A stretch of 64,000 nucleotides of DNA, from the NCBI RefSeq assembly GCF_003349955.1, contig NZ_QLKQ01000006.1:83565-147564 (forward strand), read 5' to 3'. Both the position numbers and the translations under genes were made by a program. This document shows, piece after piece, positions 18,702 to 27,273 of the stretch (the first letter of the stretch is position 1; each line of letters begins with the position of its first letter). The notes under the pieces are model-generated. The model saw nothing but the letters and a program-made list of their open reading frames with translations. It was not told the DNA's origin and searched no databases. The DNA is from Azospirillum brasilense. Its GTDB lineage: Bacteria > Pseudomonadota > Alphaproteobacteria > Azospirillales > Azospirillaceae.

Positions 18702-18907
18702 TTAACAGGCTGCGGAAAAACGAACATATTTCGGCTATTTGCCTCCGCCGAGGCTTGAGAATAGCGTTTCCGACGCCCGTTTTTGTCAGAATGGAGCGCC
18801 GTTTCGTGCTCCGAGGCGCCTGGAGCCGCCTTTGAGGCGGACTTCGGGCGTGATTATGCTGCCGCCAGCAGCTTGGGCAGGCGGATCAGGTTGTAGGCGG
18901 TAGTGAA
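18702..18907 (-). mobile_element. Truncated IS5/IS1182-like insertion sequence, 3' end only
   Basis: The sequence TAACAGGCTGCGGAAAAA at about 18702 resembles an IS5/IS1182-type terminal repeat. Reading left on the minus strand, codons 18907-18854 encode FTTAYNLIRLPKLLAAA followed by a stop, a common C-terminus of IS5-group transposases. Everything upstream of that is missing because the IS3-family element begins at 18904. So an older element was cut by the later insertion. Confidence 0.65.
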
Positions 18908-18942
18908 CCGCGTCGGTTTTCGCAGAGACCATTTGTGTTGAG

Positions 18943-19848
18943 TCACGCCGCGATGGCGACGTCCTCGGTTTGGGCATAATAGCGTGCTTCGGCCTCGGCG
19001 GGAGGAATGTTGCCGATAGGTTCGAAGAGGCGCCGGTGGTTGAACCAGTCAACCCATTCCAGAGTGGCGAACTCGACAGCCTCCAAGGTGCGCCATGGCC
19101 CGCGGCGCCGGATCACCTCGGTCTTGTAGAGACCGTTGATGGTCTCGGCCAACGCGTTATCGTAGGAATCGCCAACGCTGCCCACGGAAGGCTCGACCCC
19201 AGCTTCGGTGAGACGCTCGGTGTAGCGAATCGCAACGTATTGCAATCCCCTGTCGGAGTGATGGATGAGGCCGCTGCCCTTGGCCGGTCGGCGGTCGTGA
19301 AGTGCCTGTTCGAGCGCATCCAGAACGAAGCCGGCGTGGGCTGTCCTGGACACCCGCCAGCCCACGATGCGGCGCGCGAAGGCGTCGATGACGAAGGCCA
19401 CGTAGACGAAGCCCTGCCATGTCGATACGTACGTGAAATCGGCCAACCACAAGGCGTTTGGGCGTGGCGCCTGGAATTGGCGGTTCACCCAGTCGGCGGG
19501 ACAGGGCGCTGCCCGGTCGCTGATCGTGGTGCGGACCGTCTTGCCCCGTGTCGCCCCCTTCAGACCCATGTGTTTCATCAGCCGGGCAACCGTGCAGCGC
19601 GCCACGTCGATCCCTTCCCGCCGCAACTGCCGCCAGACCTTGCGTACCCCATAGACCTGGAAGTTCACGTCCCAGACCCGCCGGATAGCCTCCCTCAGCA
19701 CTGTGTCGCTTCGCGAACGGGCCGGCGCCTTGGACGGATCGGCCTGTCGGGCGGCATGGGCGTAATAGGTGGACGGGGCGATCGGCAGCACTCGGCAGAT
19801 CGGCTCGACCCCGTCAACGGCGCGGTGCGCGTCGATGAAGGCGATCAT
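18943..19848 (-). CDS. IS3-family transposase OrfB (DDE integrase)
   Basis: A 301-aa catalytic transposase. An N-terminal HTH_21-type region ([15 protein letters not shown]) is followed by an rve integrase core with the DDE residues in [18 protein letters not shown] and NALAETING. The gene begins within the orfA stop (ATGA). In this family orfB is usually made as an OrfAB fusion by -1 frameshifting in the overlap; the AAGAAATGA context here is short. The reading frame is intact and the element may be active. Confidence 0.92.
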   Translation of the reverse strand: MIAFIDAHRAVDGVEPICRVLPIAPSTYYAHAARQADPSKAPARSRSDTVLREAIRRVWDVNFQVYGVRKVWRQLRREGIDVARCTVARLMKHMGLKGATRGKTVRTTISDRAAPCPADWVNRQFQAPRPNALWLADFTYVSTWQGFVYVAFVIDAFARRIVGWRVSRTAHAGFVLDALEQALHDRRPAKGSGLIHHSDRGLQYVAIRYTERLTEAGVEPSVGSVGDSYDNALAETINGLYKTEVIRRRGPWRTLEAVEFATLEWVDWFNHRRLFEPIGNIPPAEAEARYYAQTEDVAIAA

Positions 19849-20174
19849 TTCTTGAACGGGCGGTCGAGCTCCGCCTGGGCGAAATACGCCGACGCCTTGC
19901 GCAAGATCTCATTCGCCTGGCGCAGCTCCCGCACCTCACGCTCCAGTGCCTTGATCCGTTCCTGCTCGTCCGTTGTCGGCCCCGGCCGCTTGCCCTGGTC
20001 ACGCTCGGCCTGCCGGACCCAGCCCCGCAGCGTTTCCGGAGTGCAGCCGATCTTCGCCGCGATCGAACTGATCGCCGCCCACTGCGACGCATGTTCGCCT
20101 TCGTGCTCGAACACCATCCGAACCGCGCGCTCGCGCACTTCAGGGGCGTATTTCGGTGATGCTTGCTTCGTCAT
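19845..20174 (-). CDS. IS3-family transposase OrfA (helix-turn-helix)
   Basis: A 109-aa DNA-binding subunit. The HTH_Tnp_1 region ([20 protein letters not shown], then [20 protein letters not shown]) is followed by a leucine-zipper-like coiled coil ([33 protein letters not shown]). It overlaps orfB by four bases. Intact. Confidence 0.9.
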   Translation of the reverse strand: MTKQASPKYAPEVRERAVRMVFEHEGEHASQWAAISSIAAKIGCTPETLRGWVRQAERDQGKRPGPTTDEQERIKALEREVRELRQANEILRKASAYFAQAELDRPFKK

Positions 20175-20227
20175 GTTGACCCCAGTCTCTCAAGAAATGG
20201 GGCCTCCAGCAAACCTGGGGCGGTTCA

Positions 20228-20666
20228 CTCCAGGAGCGTGCCGAGTTCGCCGTACAGTATCACCTCCAACTGGCCGCGCTTCGGGCCGGGCGTCAGCATG
20301 ATCTTCTCGATCAAGCCCCGAATGGCATCGGCCGCTTCGTCGCACTCCTCGGGGCGATTCAGCGCTTCGGCCAGACGCGCCACCTTGCGGGCGTATAGCT
20401 ACGCGATGTTCGGATGAACGTCCGGCAGGTCCATCGGGAATTGAGCGAGGCGGGCGTGCAGTTCGTGCTCCCGCGCCTCAAGCTCCCGGAGCCGTGCCAC
20501 CAGGGTGCGGCTGCCGGCGCCGCTCTCGATCAGCGCCAGGATGTCCTGGATAGCGCGGGTGACCTTGGCCAACTCCCGCCGCTCCTACACCACCTCGTGG
20601 GACACAATCTCCGTGCGGGGGCGTTCGGCAACAAGCGTCCCAGCTGCGATCAGCGCCCTATCCATG
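20228..20666 (-). pseudogene. Remnant of a large serine recombinase, C-terminal part
   Basis: Read on the minus strand from about 20666, the translation gives MDRALIAAGTL, then ELAKVTRAIQDILALIESGAG, then ARKVARLAEALN, then DAIRGLIEKIMLTPGPKRGQ and LYGELGTLLE. This is the coiled-coil and terminal region of large serine recombinases. Two in-frame TAG stops interrupt it (near 20585 and 20400), and the resolvase catalytic domain is gone. The end abuts the IS3-family element exactly at 20227, so the insertion removed the natural terminus. It is a fossil of a phage or integrative element. Confidence 0.75.
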
Positions 20667-20838
20667 GTTGAAAGTCAAATTAAAGTATAGTCAGATACAA
20701 ATCCTGAGCTGTCGAAAATCATACATGGGTAATCATGGCAAATTCACTGGATTTCATGCCGTGCAATACCTTCGTATCCTAAGTAATGATTTTTGTTTGC
20801 TCACGAATCAACGAATCATTGATTGGAGAGATTGACTT

Positions 20839-22491
20839 ATGAACGTTGCATTGACCCAACTCCAGAACGACCGGCTGGTTCACATCCTGGAGAGACTGAA
20901 GGCCGGGAACGTCCCGTCGGCGGGCGATCCGGCGCACACGGCGTTCCTGCAGGACAACGCCGAGCGGAGCGGGTTGACCCCCGCGCGCTACCCGGGGCTG
21001 TTCAAGGCCATCCGGAGCGGAGGCCCGGCGACGAGCAGAGCGACCGAGAGCAGCGGCGTTGCCGACGGTCAGCGTGTCGAGTTCATTTCGAGCAGCCAGA
21101 GCAACAAGGCGGTCACCGCCCGCGCCGTGCTGAGCCGGATCCGGCCGGTGGCCCAGGCCATCGTCTGGCTGAACGTCGTCAACGAGAACGGCGACACCAA
21201 GACCTCGCTGGCCTCCGGTGTCGCGGTCAGCTTCGCCACCCAGACGATCTTCGTGGAGACCAACCCGGAAACCGCCCTGCCGCCGCTGCCGACGGGCACG
21301 ATGACCGGCATCATCTCCTTCGCGATCACCTACCAGGACGGCACGGTCGAGGTGTCCTCGACGGCGGCTCCCTGGGCCTCCCAGGCGTCGTGCGACCCGG
21401 TCGTCGTCGATCCCGCCATCCGCAGCGACCGCAAAACCGGCGACCTGAACGACATCGTCATCGGTCTGGCGCGCGGCTACGATAACAACCAAGGTACAAG
21501 GAATAAAACCGACGTTGATTACTGGTATTGGCAAAATATGCACGATCTTGGTACAAATCCTCTGCTTGTTCCTCTGTCCGGGAGCATGAGTTTTGACCAC
21601 GACCTGGCTCCGCTCGACAGCTACCCTCCGTTCTTGGAATTCTACCTGGCTCACAAGGAGGGTGGCATGTCCGAACTGACCGGCGGCGACGCTTCGCGCT
21701 ACCTGCCGCACTTCCGAATCGACGATTGCGATAAGAAAAAGCTGACGTTCGTGCTGAGGGCGTCCTACAACGATGCGGGCGACGCCATCGAATTCCCTTC
21801 CAAAAATTGGGTTGCGGACACGCAGTCCTTCTTCAGCGCCCGCGTCACCGTGACCTTCCAGGACCCTGAAACGCACGGATCGGGCTGGTCGAGCATCGTC
21901 AGCTCGCTGTCGCCGGACACCGATCCGAAGGACGGCGTCGCCTTCATCAAGCCCATCGTCTTTGTCTGGCACTGCCTGGTCGCCGGCACGCAGATCACGC
22001 TCGCCGACGGCACGACCAAGGCGGTGGAGGACTTCACGTCCGAGGACGTCGTCGTCAGCGGCGATGGAACCCGGCCGGTGCAGGCGACCCTGGCGCAGCC
22101 GCACAGCGGGCCGATCACCGTGCTGGAGTTCGCCGACGGCGCCACCCTCGCCGGATCGGCCACCCACCCGGTGGTGACGCCGGCCGGCACGGTCTATGCG
22201 GGCGCGTTGGCGGTCGGCGACACGGTGCTGACCCGCCACGGCACGACGACGGTGACCGCCACCCGCCAGGAGACCCAGACCAACGGCGGCCTGTTCAACC
22301 TGTGGCTCGTTCCCGAGGGGGATGGGCCGACGACCATGATCGCCAACGGCATCGTGGTCGGCGACTACCAGATCCAGGTCCAGCTTCTGCGGGACGCCGC
22401 CCAGGATGACCGCGCCGTCCGGGCCAAGCTGCCGGAAAGCCTGCACGTGGATTTCGACAGCTGGGTGGCCGACCGGATGGCGTCGGCCTGA
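20839..22491 (+). CDS. Protein with C-terminal Hint (hedgehog/intein) domain
   Basis: A 550-aa protein. Residues 1-375 are an unrecognised region, with a beta-rich stretch (about 110-180) and an aromatic patch (YWYWQNMHDLG). From Cys379 (HCLVAGTQITLADGT) a Hint fold begins, with the block-B-type THPVVTPAG (His443) and a last strand NGIVVGDYQ. Hint domains perform self-cleavage by an N-S acyl shift at the first Cys. Here the splicing end (His-Asn plus nucleophile) is replaced by an ANG context, so cleavage without ligation is more likely than splicing. GGAGAG precedes the ATG at 20839. It converges with the LodB-like gene, leaving 22 bases. No signal peptide is visible. Confidence 0.78.
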   Translation: MNVALTQLQNDRLVHILERLKAGNVPSAGDPAHTAFLQDNAERSGLTPARYPGLFKAIRSGGPATSRATESSGVADGQRVEFISSSQSNKAVTARAVLSRIRPVAQAIVWLNVVNENGDTKTSLASGVAVSFATQTIFVETNPETALPPLPTGTMTGIISFAITYQDGTVEVSSTAAPWASQASCDPVVVDPAIRSDRKTGDLNDIVIGLARGYDNNQGTRNKTDVDYWYWQNMHDLGTNPLLVPLSGSMSFDHDLAPLDSYPPFLEFYLAHKEGGMSELTGGDASRYLPHFRIDDCDKKKLTFVLRASYNDAGDAIEFPSKNWVADTQSFFSARVTVTFQDPETHGSGWSSIVSSLSPDTDPKDGVAFIKPIVFVWHCLVAGTQITLADGTTKAVEDFTSEDVVVSGDGTRPVQATLAQPHSGPITVLEFADGATLAGSATHPVVTPAGTVYAGALAVGDTVLTRHGTTTVTATRQETQTNGGLFNLWLVPEGDGPTTMIANGIVVGDYQIQVQLLRDAAQDDRAVRAKLPESLHVDFDSWVADRMASA

Positions 22492-22513
22492 TCCAGGCTC
22501 ACCGCATCCACGC

Positions 22514-23728
22514 TCACCGCGCGGCCCGGCGGCTCCAGAAGGGGGCGTCGGGCCAGCGGCCCCCGGCGGTGTAATGGCGGGTCCGCTCGGCCAGATAGCG
22601 GCGCAGCGTGTCCTCGGCGCGCCGGGCGTAGCCGATCGCGGCGGCGCGGGCCGCGGTGCCGTCGCCGGAGAACCAGCGCAGGATGGTGTCGGCGGCGGCC
22701 AGCGCGTCGTCGAGCGCCCCGGCGATGCCGGAGGAGGTCAGCGGGTCGAAGCCGATCAGCGCGTCGCCGACGGCGATCCAGCCGGCGCCGACCGCCCGGT
22801 CGACGTGCTGCGAGGCGGCCGAGAAGACCGCCGGGGCCGCTCCGGCGCCGGGACCGTCTTCCGGCGGCGGAACCAGATCGCGCAGGCGCGCGGTGGCCGC
22901 CCAGGCGGAGCGGAAGGCGCCCGCGCCGGCCAGACCGGCGGCGCGGGCGATGTCGTCGTCGGTCATCAGCGTGACGATGGCGCGCCCGCCCGGCAGCACC
23001 GCCGCGTACCACCAGCCGATCTCCACCGCCTCCACGAAGGAGCGGCCGCGGAAGCCCCCGCCGGCGGGATCGCCGGCCGGAGCCGCCCCGACCGCCCCGT
23101 CGATCTTCACGTCGACCGCCAGGGCGATCAGGCGGTCGAGCCGCCGCCGCCGCGCGCCGAGCGCGGTCGCCAGCGGCGCCCGCCGGCCGCCGGCGTCCAC
23201 CACCACGCGGGCGGTCACGCTGCGCTGGCCGGCCGCGTCGCGCAGCCCGACGGTCCAGCCGCCCTCCGGCCGTCGTTCGATCCCGGCGAGGGTGGCGGGG
23301 GCCAGGAGGCGGGCGCCGCGCTCCACCGCCGCTTCGCGCAGCCAGCGGTCGAAGCGGGCGCGGTCGAGATGCCAGCCATGCCCGCTGCCCCGCCGCAGGA
23401 AGTCGTCGGCGGTCTCCCCGTCGCCGCTCCACAGGCTGAGATTGCCGTGATAGGGGCGGTGGCCGAGCCGCCCGAGATCGTCCGGCAGGCCGAGCCGGGC
23501 CAGCAGCGGCCCGACGTTGGGCGTCGCCGATTCGCCGACCCGCAGCGCCGCCCGCTCCGGCGAGCCGTGGGCGGCGCGGTCGACCAGGACCACGCGCGGC
23601 ACGCCGGCCGCGCGCAGAGCGAGCGCGGTGGCGGAGCCGGCCGGCCCCGCCCCCACGATCAGGACGTCCGCCGCGTCCGTGCCCGGAGGCGCGCCCGGCA
23701 GCGGATCGCGCGACGCCTCAGGGGACAT
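22514..23728 (-). CDS. LodB/GoxB-like FAD-dependent quinone-cofactor maturation protein
   Basis: A 404-aa flavoprotein of the tryptophan-halogenase/geranylgeranyl-reductase-like group. The Rossmann motif VLIVGAGPAGSATALAL is near the N-terminus, the VVVDAGGRRAPLA segment lies mid-protein, and IAVGDALIGFDPLTSSGI is the late FAD motif (about 300). In LodA/LodB and GoxA/GoxB pairs such a flavoprotein is needed to form the cysteine-tryptophylquinone cofactor. The gene starts 11 bases inside the end of the LodA-like gene, and this coupling supports the assignment strongly. It would act in the cytoplasm on the LodA-like precursor. Confidence 0.82.
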   Translation of the reverse strand: MSPEASRDPLPGAPPGTDAADVLIVGAGPAGSATALALRAAGVPRVVLVDRAAHGSPERAALRVGESATPNVGPLLARLGLPDDLGRLGHRPYHGNLSLWSGDGETADDFLRRGSGHGWHLDRARFDRWLREAAVERGARLLAPATLAGIERRPEGGWTVGLRDAAGQRSVTARVVVDAGGRRAPLATALGARRRRLDRLIALAVDVKIDGAVGAAPAGDPAGGGFRGRSFVEAVEIGWWYAAVLPGGRAIVTLMTDDDIARAAGLAGAGAFRSAWAATARLRDLVPPPEDGPGAGAAPAVFSAASQHVDRAVGAGWIAVGDALIGFDPLTSSGIAGALDDALAAADTILRWFSGDGTAARAAAIGYARRAEDTLRRYLAERTRHYTAGGRWPDAPFWSRRAAR

Positions 23729-25574
23729 CGGCCACCAGCGGCCGCGCCGGCTCGCCGATCCCCGCGGTGTCGCCCTGCGAGCCGGGCGTGCGGGGAAGCC
23801 GGCGCGCCACCTCGACGAAATAGGGATCGTCGGCGCTGCCGATGTTGAAGACGAAGCCGAGCTGATCCCACAGCTTCACCATGTCCAGGTCGTCGGCGAA
23901 CTGGATGTAGTCGTCGGCCTTCTGGTTGTACTCGGTGCCGATCCACGACACCTGCGGCCCCAGGGCCGGGCTGGGCTCGACCCGGAGGGTTTGGGGATCG
24001 GGCGGCAGATAGACGAATTCCGGCCGCTGCGCCGGCCACCACCACAGGATCCGGCCCTCGATGGGCTGCGACGAGCATTCGTTGAAATCGGCCTGCCAGG
24101 GGACGGCCATGTAGCGGCTGACGTCGCCCGGCTCCATGCCCGCCGCCGGATCGAAGCCGAGGCTGAGCGGGCCGGATACGTCCGGCCGCGCCTTGATGCG
24201 GAAGGGACCGTCGTAGATGGCCGGGTTGCGGGAGATCCAGGTCATCTCGATGCCCGGCGAGAAGGCGCCGCCGACGCAGTTGGCCAGCACGCCGCGGGTG
24301 ACCGGATCGCCGGCGGTCCCGGCCGGTTCGGCCCCCTGCTTGATGAACCAGCCGTCGGCCCATTGCTGGAGGAGGAAATACTGGGTGTCGGTCAGGCGCA
24401 GGTACTTCGAGGTCGCCACGGTGACGGTGCCGGGTTTCGAGGCGCCCAGCGCGTCGTCGCCGGCCAGATAGGGCATGGCGGTGGCGCCGGTGCTGGCGTT
24501 CACCAGGACGTTGTCCGCGCCGGGCGGGCGGATGATGTCGAGGATGTAGGCGCGGAACCCGTTGAGCTTGGGATCCGGATCGCCGAGCCTGGCGAAATCG
24601 AAGCTGTGCGGCTTCGGCGGGATCGCCGCGACCCAGGGGTAGCGGGCGACGCGCTCGAAGATCGGCTTGATGTCGGTCTCGAAGAAGGGCTTGTAGCCGG
24701 TCGGCCCGGTCTTCCACATCCCGTCCGCGAACAGGTCGGGGCGGAGCCCCTGCTTGCGCACCACGACGTCGAAGATGGTGTCGTACAGCGTCACCAGATT
24801 GGGGATCTGCGGCGCGTAGGAGGGCGGTCCGACCATCACCCAGGCGCCGCCGACTTCCACGTCTGGGGGGCCGTCCTCATCGTCCAGCAGGCTGATCTTC
24901 ACCGACACCGGCCCGTCCGAGGTGTCGTCCCACCAGCCGTCGTTGTTGGCGTATTGCCCGATGTGGGGCGACGGCCTGTCCGATCCGGAATGCCCCAGCC
25001 CGCCCAGGACCAGAAGGCGGCCCTCTTCGTCGGTGCGCAGCTCGCCCAGCGTGTCGATGGGGTAGGGCTTCAGCCCCTCGGGAGGAAAGCTGCCGGCGTA
25101 GCCCGGCGGGATGGTGTCGCGCGAGAAGTGCTCGGCCGGGGCGTCGCTTCCCTCGATCGAGCGGGGTCCGGCGTCGATGATCAGGGCGCGCCGCTCCTCC
25201 GCGCTGGTCCGGTCGGCATTGCGCAGCGGGTGGTTCGACGCGTAGCCGTCCTCACCCTTCGAGGTCTGGAACTCGTACCAGCTCGACTTCTTGTTGGCGA
25301 GGTGGACGTACCAGCGGATCGAGGCCACGCCCTCGCTTTTCAACGTGACCTCCTCGGGCGGTCCGCCGTCGACGCTGCGCATCAGGCGGAAGCGCGCCGC
25401 CTGCCGGCACAGCCGGCCTTCGTCGTCGCGGAAATCCTGCTCCCCGACGGTCCGGCCGTCGGGCAGGGTGGGCAGGCCGCCCTCCGTCTCGGGGCCGATG
25501 TAGAAGGCCGTCGGCGCGTTGCCGACGCGCGCGATGCCGATGGCGGGGACGATGGAATAGACGGTGTTGGACAT
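23718..25574 (-). CDS. LodA/GoxA-like cysteine-tryptophylquinone (CTQ) enzyme
   Basis: A 618-aa protein starting MSNTVYSIVPAIGIARVGNAP, the N-terminus typical of L-lysine epsilon-oxidase (LodA) and glycine oxidase (GoxA). The cofactor residues appear as Cys433 in CVGGAFSPGIE and Trp493 in VPWQADF, 60 residues apart; LodA has about 65. These enzymes oxidatively deaminate an amino acid, releasing ammonia and peroxide, and some relatives may use other acceptors. The substrate cannot be read from sequence. There is no classical signal peptide. The gene lies 61 bases after the ferritin-like gene and overlaps lodB, so the three form an operon. It is shorter than LodA (726 aa). Confidence 0.85.
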   Translation of the reverse strand: MSNTVYSIVPAIGIARVGNAPTAFYIGPETEGGLPTLPDGRTVGEQDFRDDEGRLCRQAARFRLMRSVDGGPPEEVTLKSEGVASIRWYVHLANKKSSWYEFQTSKGEDGYASNHPLRNADRTSAEERRALIIDAGPRSIEGSDAPAEHFSRDTIPPGYAGSFPPEGLKPYPIDTLGELRTDEEGRLLVLGGLGHSGSDRPSPHIGQYANNDGWWDDTSDGPVSVKISLLDDEDGPPDVEVGGAWVMVGPPSYAPQIPNLVTLYDTIFDVVVRKQGLRPDLFADGMWKTGPTGYKPFFETDIKPIFERVARYPWVAAIPPKPHSFDFARLGDPDPKLNGFRAYILDIIRPPGADNVLVNASTGATAMPYLAGDDALGASKPGTVTVATSKYLRLTDTQYFLLQQWADGWFIKQGAEPAGTAGDPVTRGVLANCVGGAFSPGIEMTWISRNPAIYDGPFRIKARPDVSGPLSLGFDPAAGMEPGDVSRYMAVPWQADFNECSSQPIEGRILWWWPAQRPEFVYLPPDPQTLRVEPSPALGPQVSWIGTEYNQKADDYIQFADDLDMVKLWDQLGFVFNIGSADDPYFVEVARRLPRTPGSQGDTAGIGEPARPLVADVP

Positions 25575-25635
25575 GGTTTTCCCCTCGCTGTCCCGATCTG
25601 GCCGGGCTGGGTGGTGCCGTTTGGGCGGTGCCGGG

Positions 25636-26946
25636 TTACAGCCCGAGTCCGGTGGCGTCGGAGCGGCTCTTCAGCGTCCGGACGCCGTCGATCACCCCAT
25701 GCAGCGCCTCCCGGTGTTTGGGGGCCGGGCCCGGCGGGGCGGGCGGCGCCACCGGGGCGACGAGCAGCGCGGGCAGCCCCTGGCCGGCCAGCAGTTTGTC
25801 CAGCGCCTGCAGCGCCGCGAGGAAGTCGTCGAAGCTGGCGTCTTCGACATACTCGAAGGTCGGGGCGGCGTTGGGCCCGACCGTTGGGTCGCCGTCGGGG
25901 AAGACGGGAAGCTGCATCACCAGATTGGCCAGGGTCGGCAGCTGGTTGTGCATCAGCGGCAGGGCCAGCGTGAAATAGGAGTCCGCCGCGCCGCCCGCCT
26001 TGGTGAAGGAGGCCTCCAGGCTCTGCAGCATCACGCTGTAGCCGATGTTGAACGCCTTGACCGCCTGGACGGCCGTGGCGTTGGCGAAGTCCGACACCCG
26101 CGGGTTGGAGACGATGGGAAGCGTGTCGGGGAAATCCGGCGCGTCGGCCACGCGCAGGAACTTGTAATAGTGCGACAGCTCGTAGGGCGTGCCGAGGATC
26201 GGCCCGTAGGTGCCGTCGGTGCGGGCGCCGTAATGCTCGTAGGCGCCGTAGGGCTGCTGGGGGACCAGCGGATGGGTCGGGTTCACCGCGCCCTCGCCCT
26301 GCTGGACGATCTGCTGGATGCCGAGCTGGGCGCTGTCCAGGTCGGTCACCTTCACGGCCTTGCCGCCGAACTTGCCGAGGTAGATGTCGGTGCGCTGCTC
26401 GGCCGCCGGATTCTCGACGAAGACCTTGTCCGCGCCGTACTGGTCGACGCAGCGCTCGATGCCGTCCGACAGGGCCTTGTAGAGCTGGCCGATGGTCTGG
26501 TAGTCGCTGCCCTGCGGCGGCGCGGTGAAGGGGGCGGGGGTCTCGATCGCCATGAAGACGTTGCGGAACACCGCCTGCGAGGCGCGGTACAGCCCGACAT
26601 AGGGCGTGGCGGTGGTGCTGGCCGAGGGCAGATAGGCCGGGTAGACGGGCACCACGCTCCCGGTCAGCTTGGGTTGCCCGCCGATGCCGATCAGGATGTT
26701 GGCCGCCTGGTTGAGGTGGAACATCTCCTCCACCACGACGCTGCGCAGGGCCTGGTAGGCGGCCGAACCCTTGTCGGTGATCGAGTAGAGCGCCGTCAGA
26801 TAGGCGGGCACCGTGGTGAATTCGACCTGGATCGCCAACTGCGCGGCGGCGCGCAGATCCGGGAGGGTCGAAATCGGCGTGTAGGCGACCGACAGCGGGG
26901 CCGCTGCCTTCCCCTGCGGCCGCTCCAGAAGACATTGCTCAGTCAT
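25636..26946 (-). CDS. Ferritin-like VioB/StaD-type protein
   Basis: A 436-aa protein with a ferritin-like domain (pfam12902 type). The first helix carries LRAAAQLAIQVEFTTVPAYLTALYSI (about 30-55) and the second VVVEEMFHLNQAANIL, with an ExxH pair (Glu and His) as expected for a metal site. The second half (about 225-390) holds further helical segments and an acidic FDDFLAALQALDKLL stretch. Relatives include the dimer-synthase parts of VioB, StaD and RebD, and many unlinked proteins of unknown substrate. It is first in an operon with the LodA/LodB-like pair, so a role in the same oxidation pathway is likely. Divergent from the di-haem cytochrome. Confidence 0.78.
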   Translation of the reverse strand: MTEQCLLERPQGKAAAPLSVAYTPISTLPDLRAAAQLAIQVEFTTVPAYLTALYSITDKGSAAYQALRSVVVEEMFHLNQAANILIGIGGQPKLTGSVVPVYPAYLPSASTTATPYVGLYRASQAVFRNVFMAIETPAPFTAPPQGSDYQTIGQLYKALSDGIERCVDQYGADKVFVENPAAEQRTDIYLGKFGGKAVKVTDLDSAQLGIQQIVQQGEGAVNPTHPLVPQQPYGAYEHYGARTDGTYGPILGTPYELSHYYKFLRVADAPDFPDTLPIVSNPRVSDFANATAVQAVKAFNIGYSVMLQSLEASFTKAGGAADSYFTLALPLMHNQLPTLANLVMQLPVFPDGDPTVGPNAAPTFEYVEDASFDDFLAALQALDKLLAGQGLPALLVAPVAPPAPPGPAPKHREALHGVIDGVRTLKSRSDATGLGL

Positions 26947-27273
26947 GGTCCGCGTCCCTCCCGCTCGGTGATGCCGCTCGCGCGCCGCTGATCCGGCGCG
27001 TTGATGCGTCGCATGCGCCGACTATCTGGAAGAAATTTTAAAGAATCAACGAGTCAATGTCCGGTGTATGATGAACATACAATGATATGATTTTTGAAAA
27101 ATCGCACAGTTCTCCGAATTTTATTTGAACGAGTACGAATAATTTCGGGATTTCCGGCATTGTGGATCACGAAAAATTAGATTTCTAAGTATATCGACCT
27201 AAATTATTTGGTTTGATTTTCGGAAATGCTCCGACAGTATCGGGCGATACGCAAAAATCGGGAGTTCATGCGC
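26947..27273. promoter_or_regulatory. AT-rich divergent promoter region
   Basis: About 330 bases without a gene separate the ferritin-like operon (left) from the cytochrome gene (right). The centre (about 27030-27225) is far more AT-rich than anything nearby and contains many TATAAT-like stretches on both strands. Promoters for both directions must lie here, but no single pair of boxes stands out. Confidence 0.5.

Larger units (their letters stand above)
18904..20227 (-). mobile_element. Complete IS3-family insertion sequence
   Basis: An element of about 1.32 kb carrying orfA and orfB on the minus strand. Its ends are imperfect inverted repeats: TGAACCGCGTCGG at 18904 on the plus strand, and TGAACCGCCCCAGG read on the minus strand from 20227. 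Further matching bases run inward (an ACCATTT/CCATTT and TTGAG block on each side). The flanking three bases (TAG and CTC) do not match, so no target duplication remains. The element may have recombined, or the neighbours may have rearranged. It sits between an IS5-like scar and a dead recombinase. Confidence 0.8.

Noticed and set aside
18901..20230. Three-base target duplication flanking the IS3-family element
   Set aside because: The flanks are TAG and CTC; they do not match.
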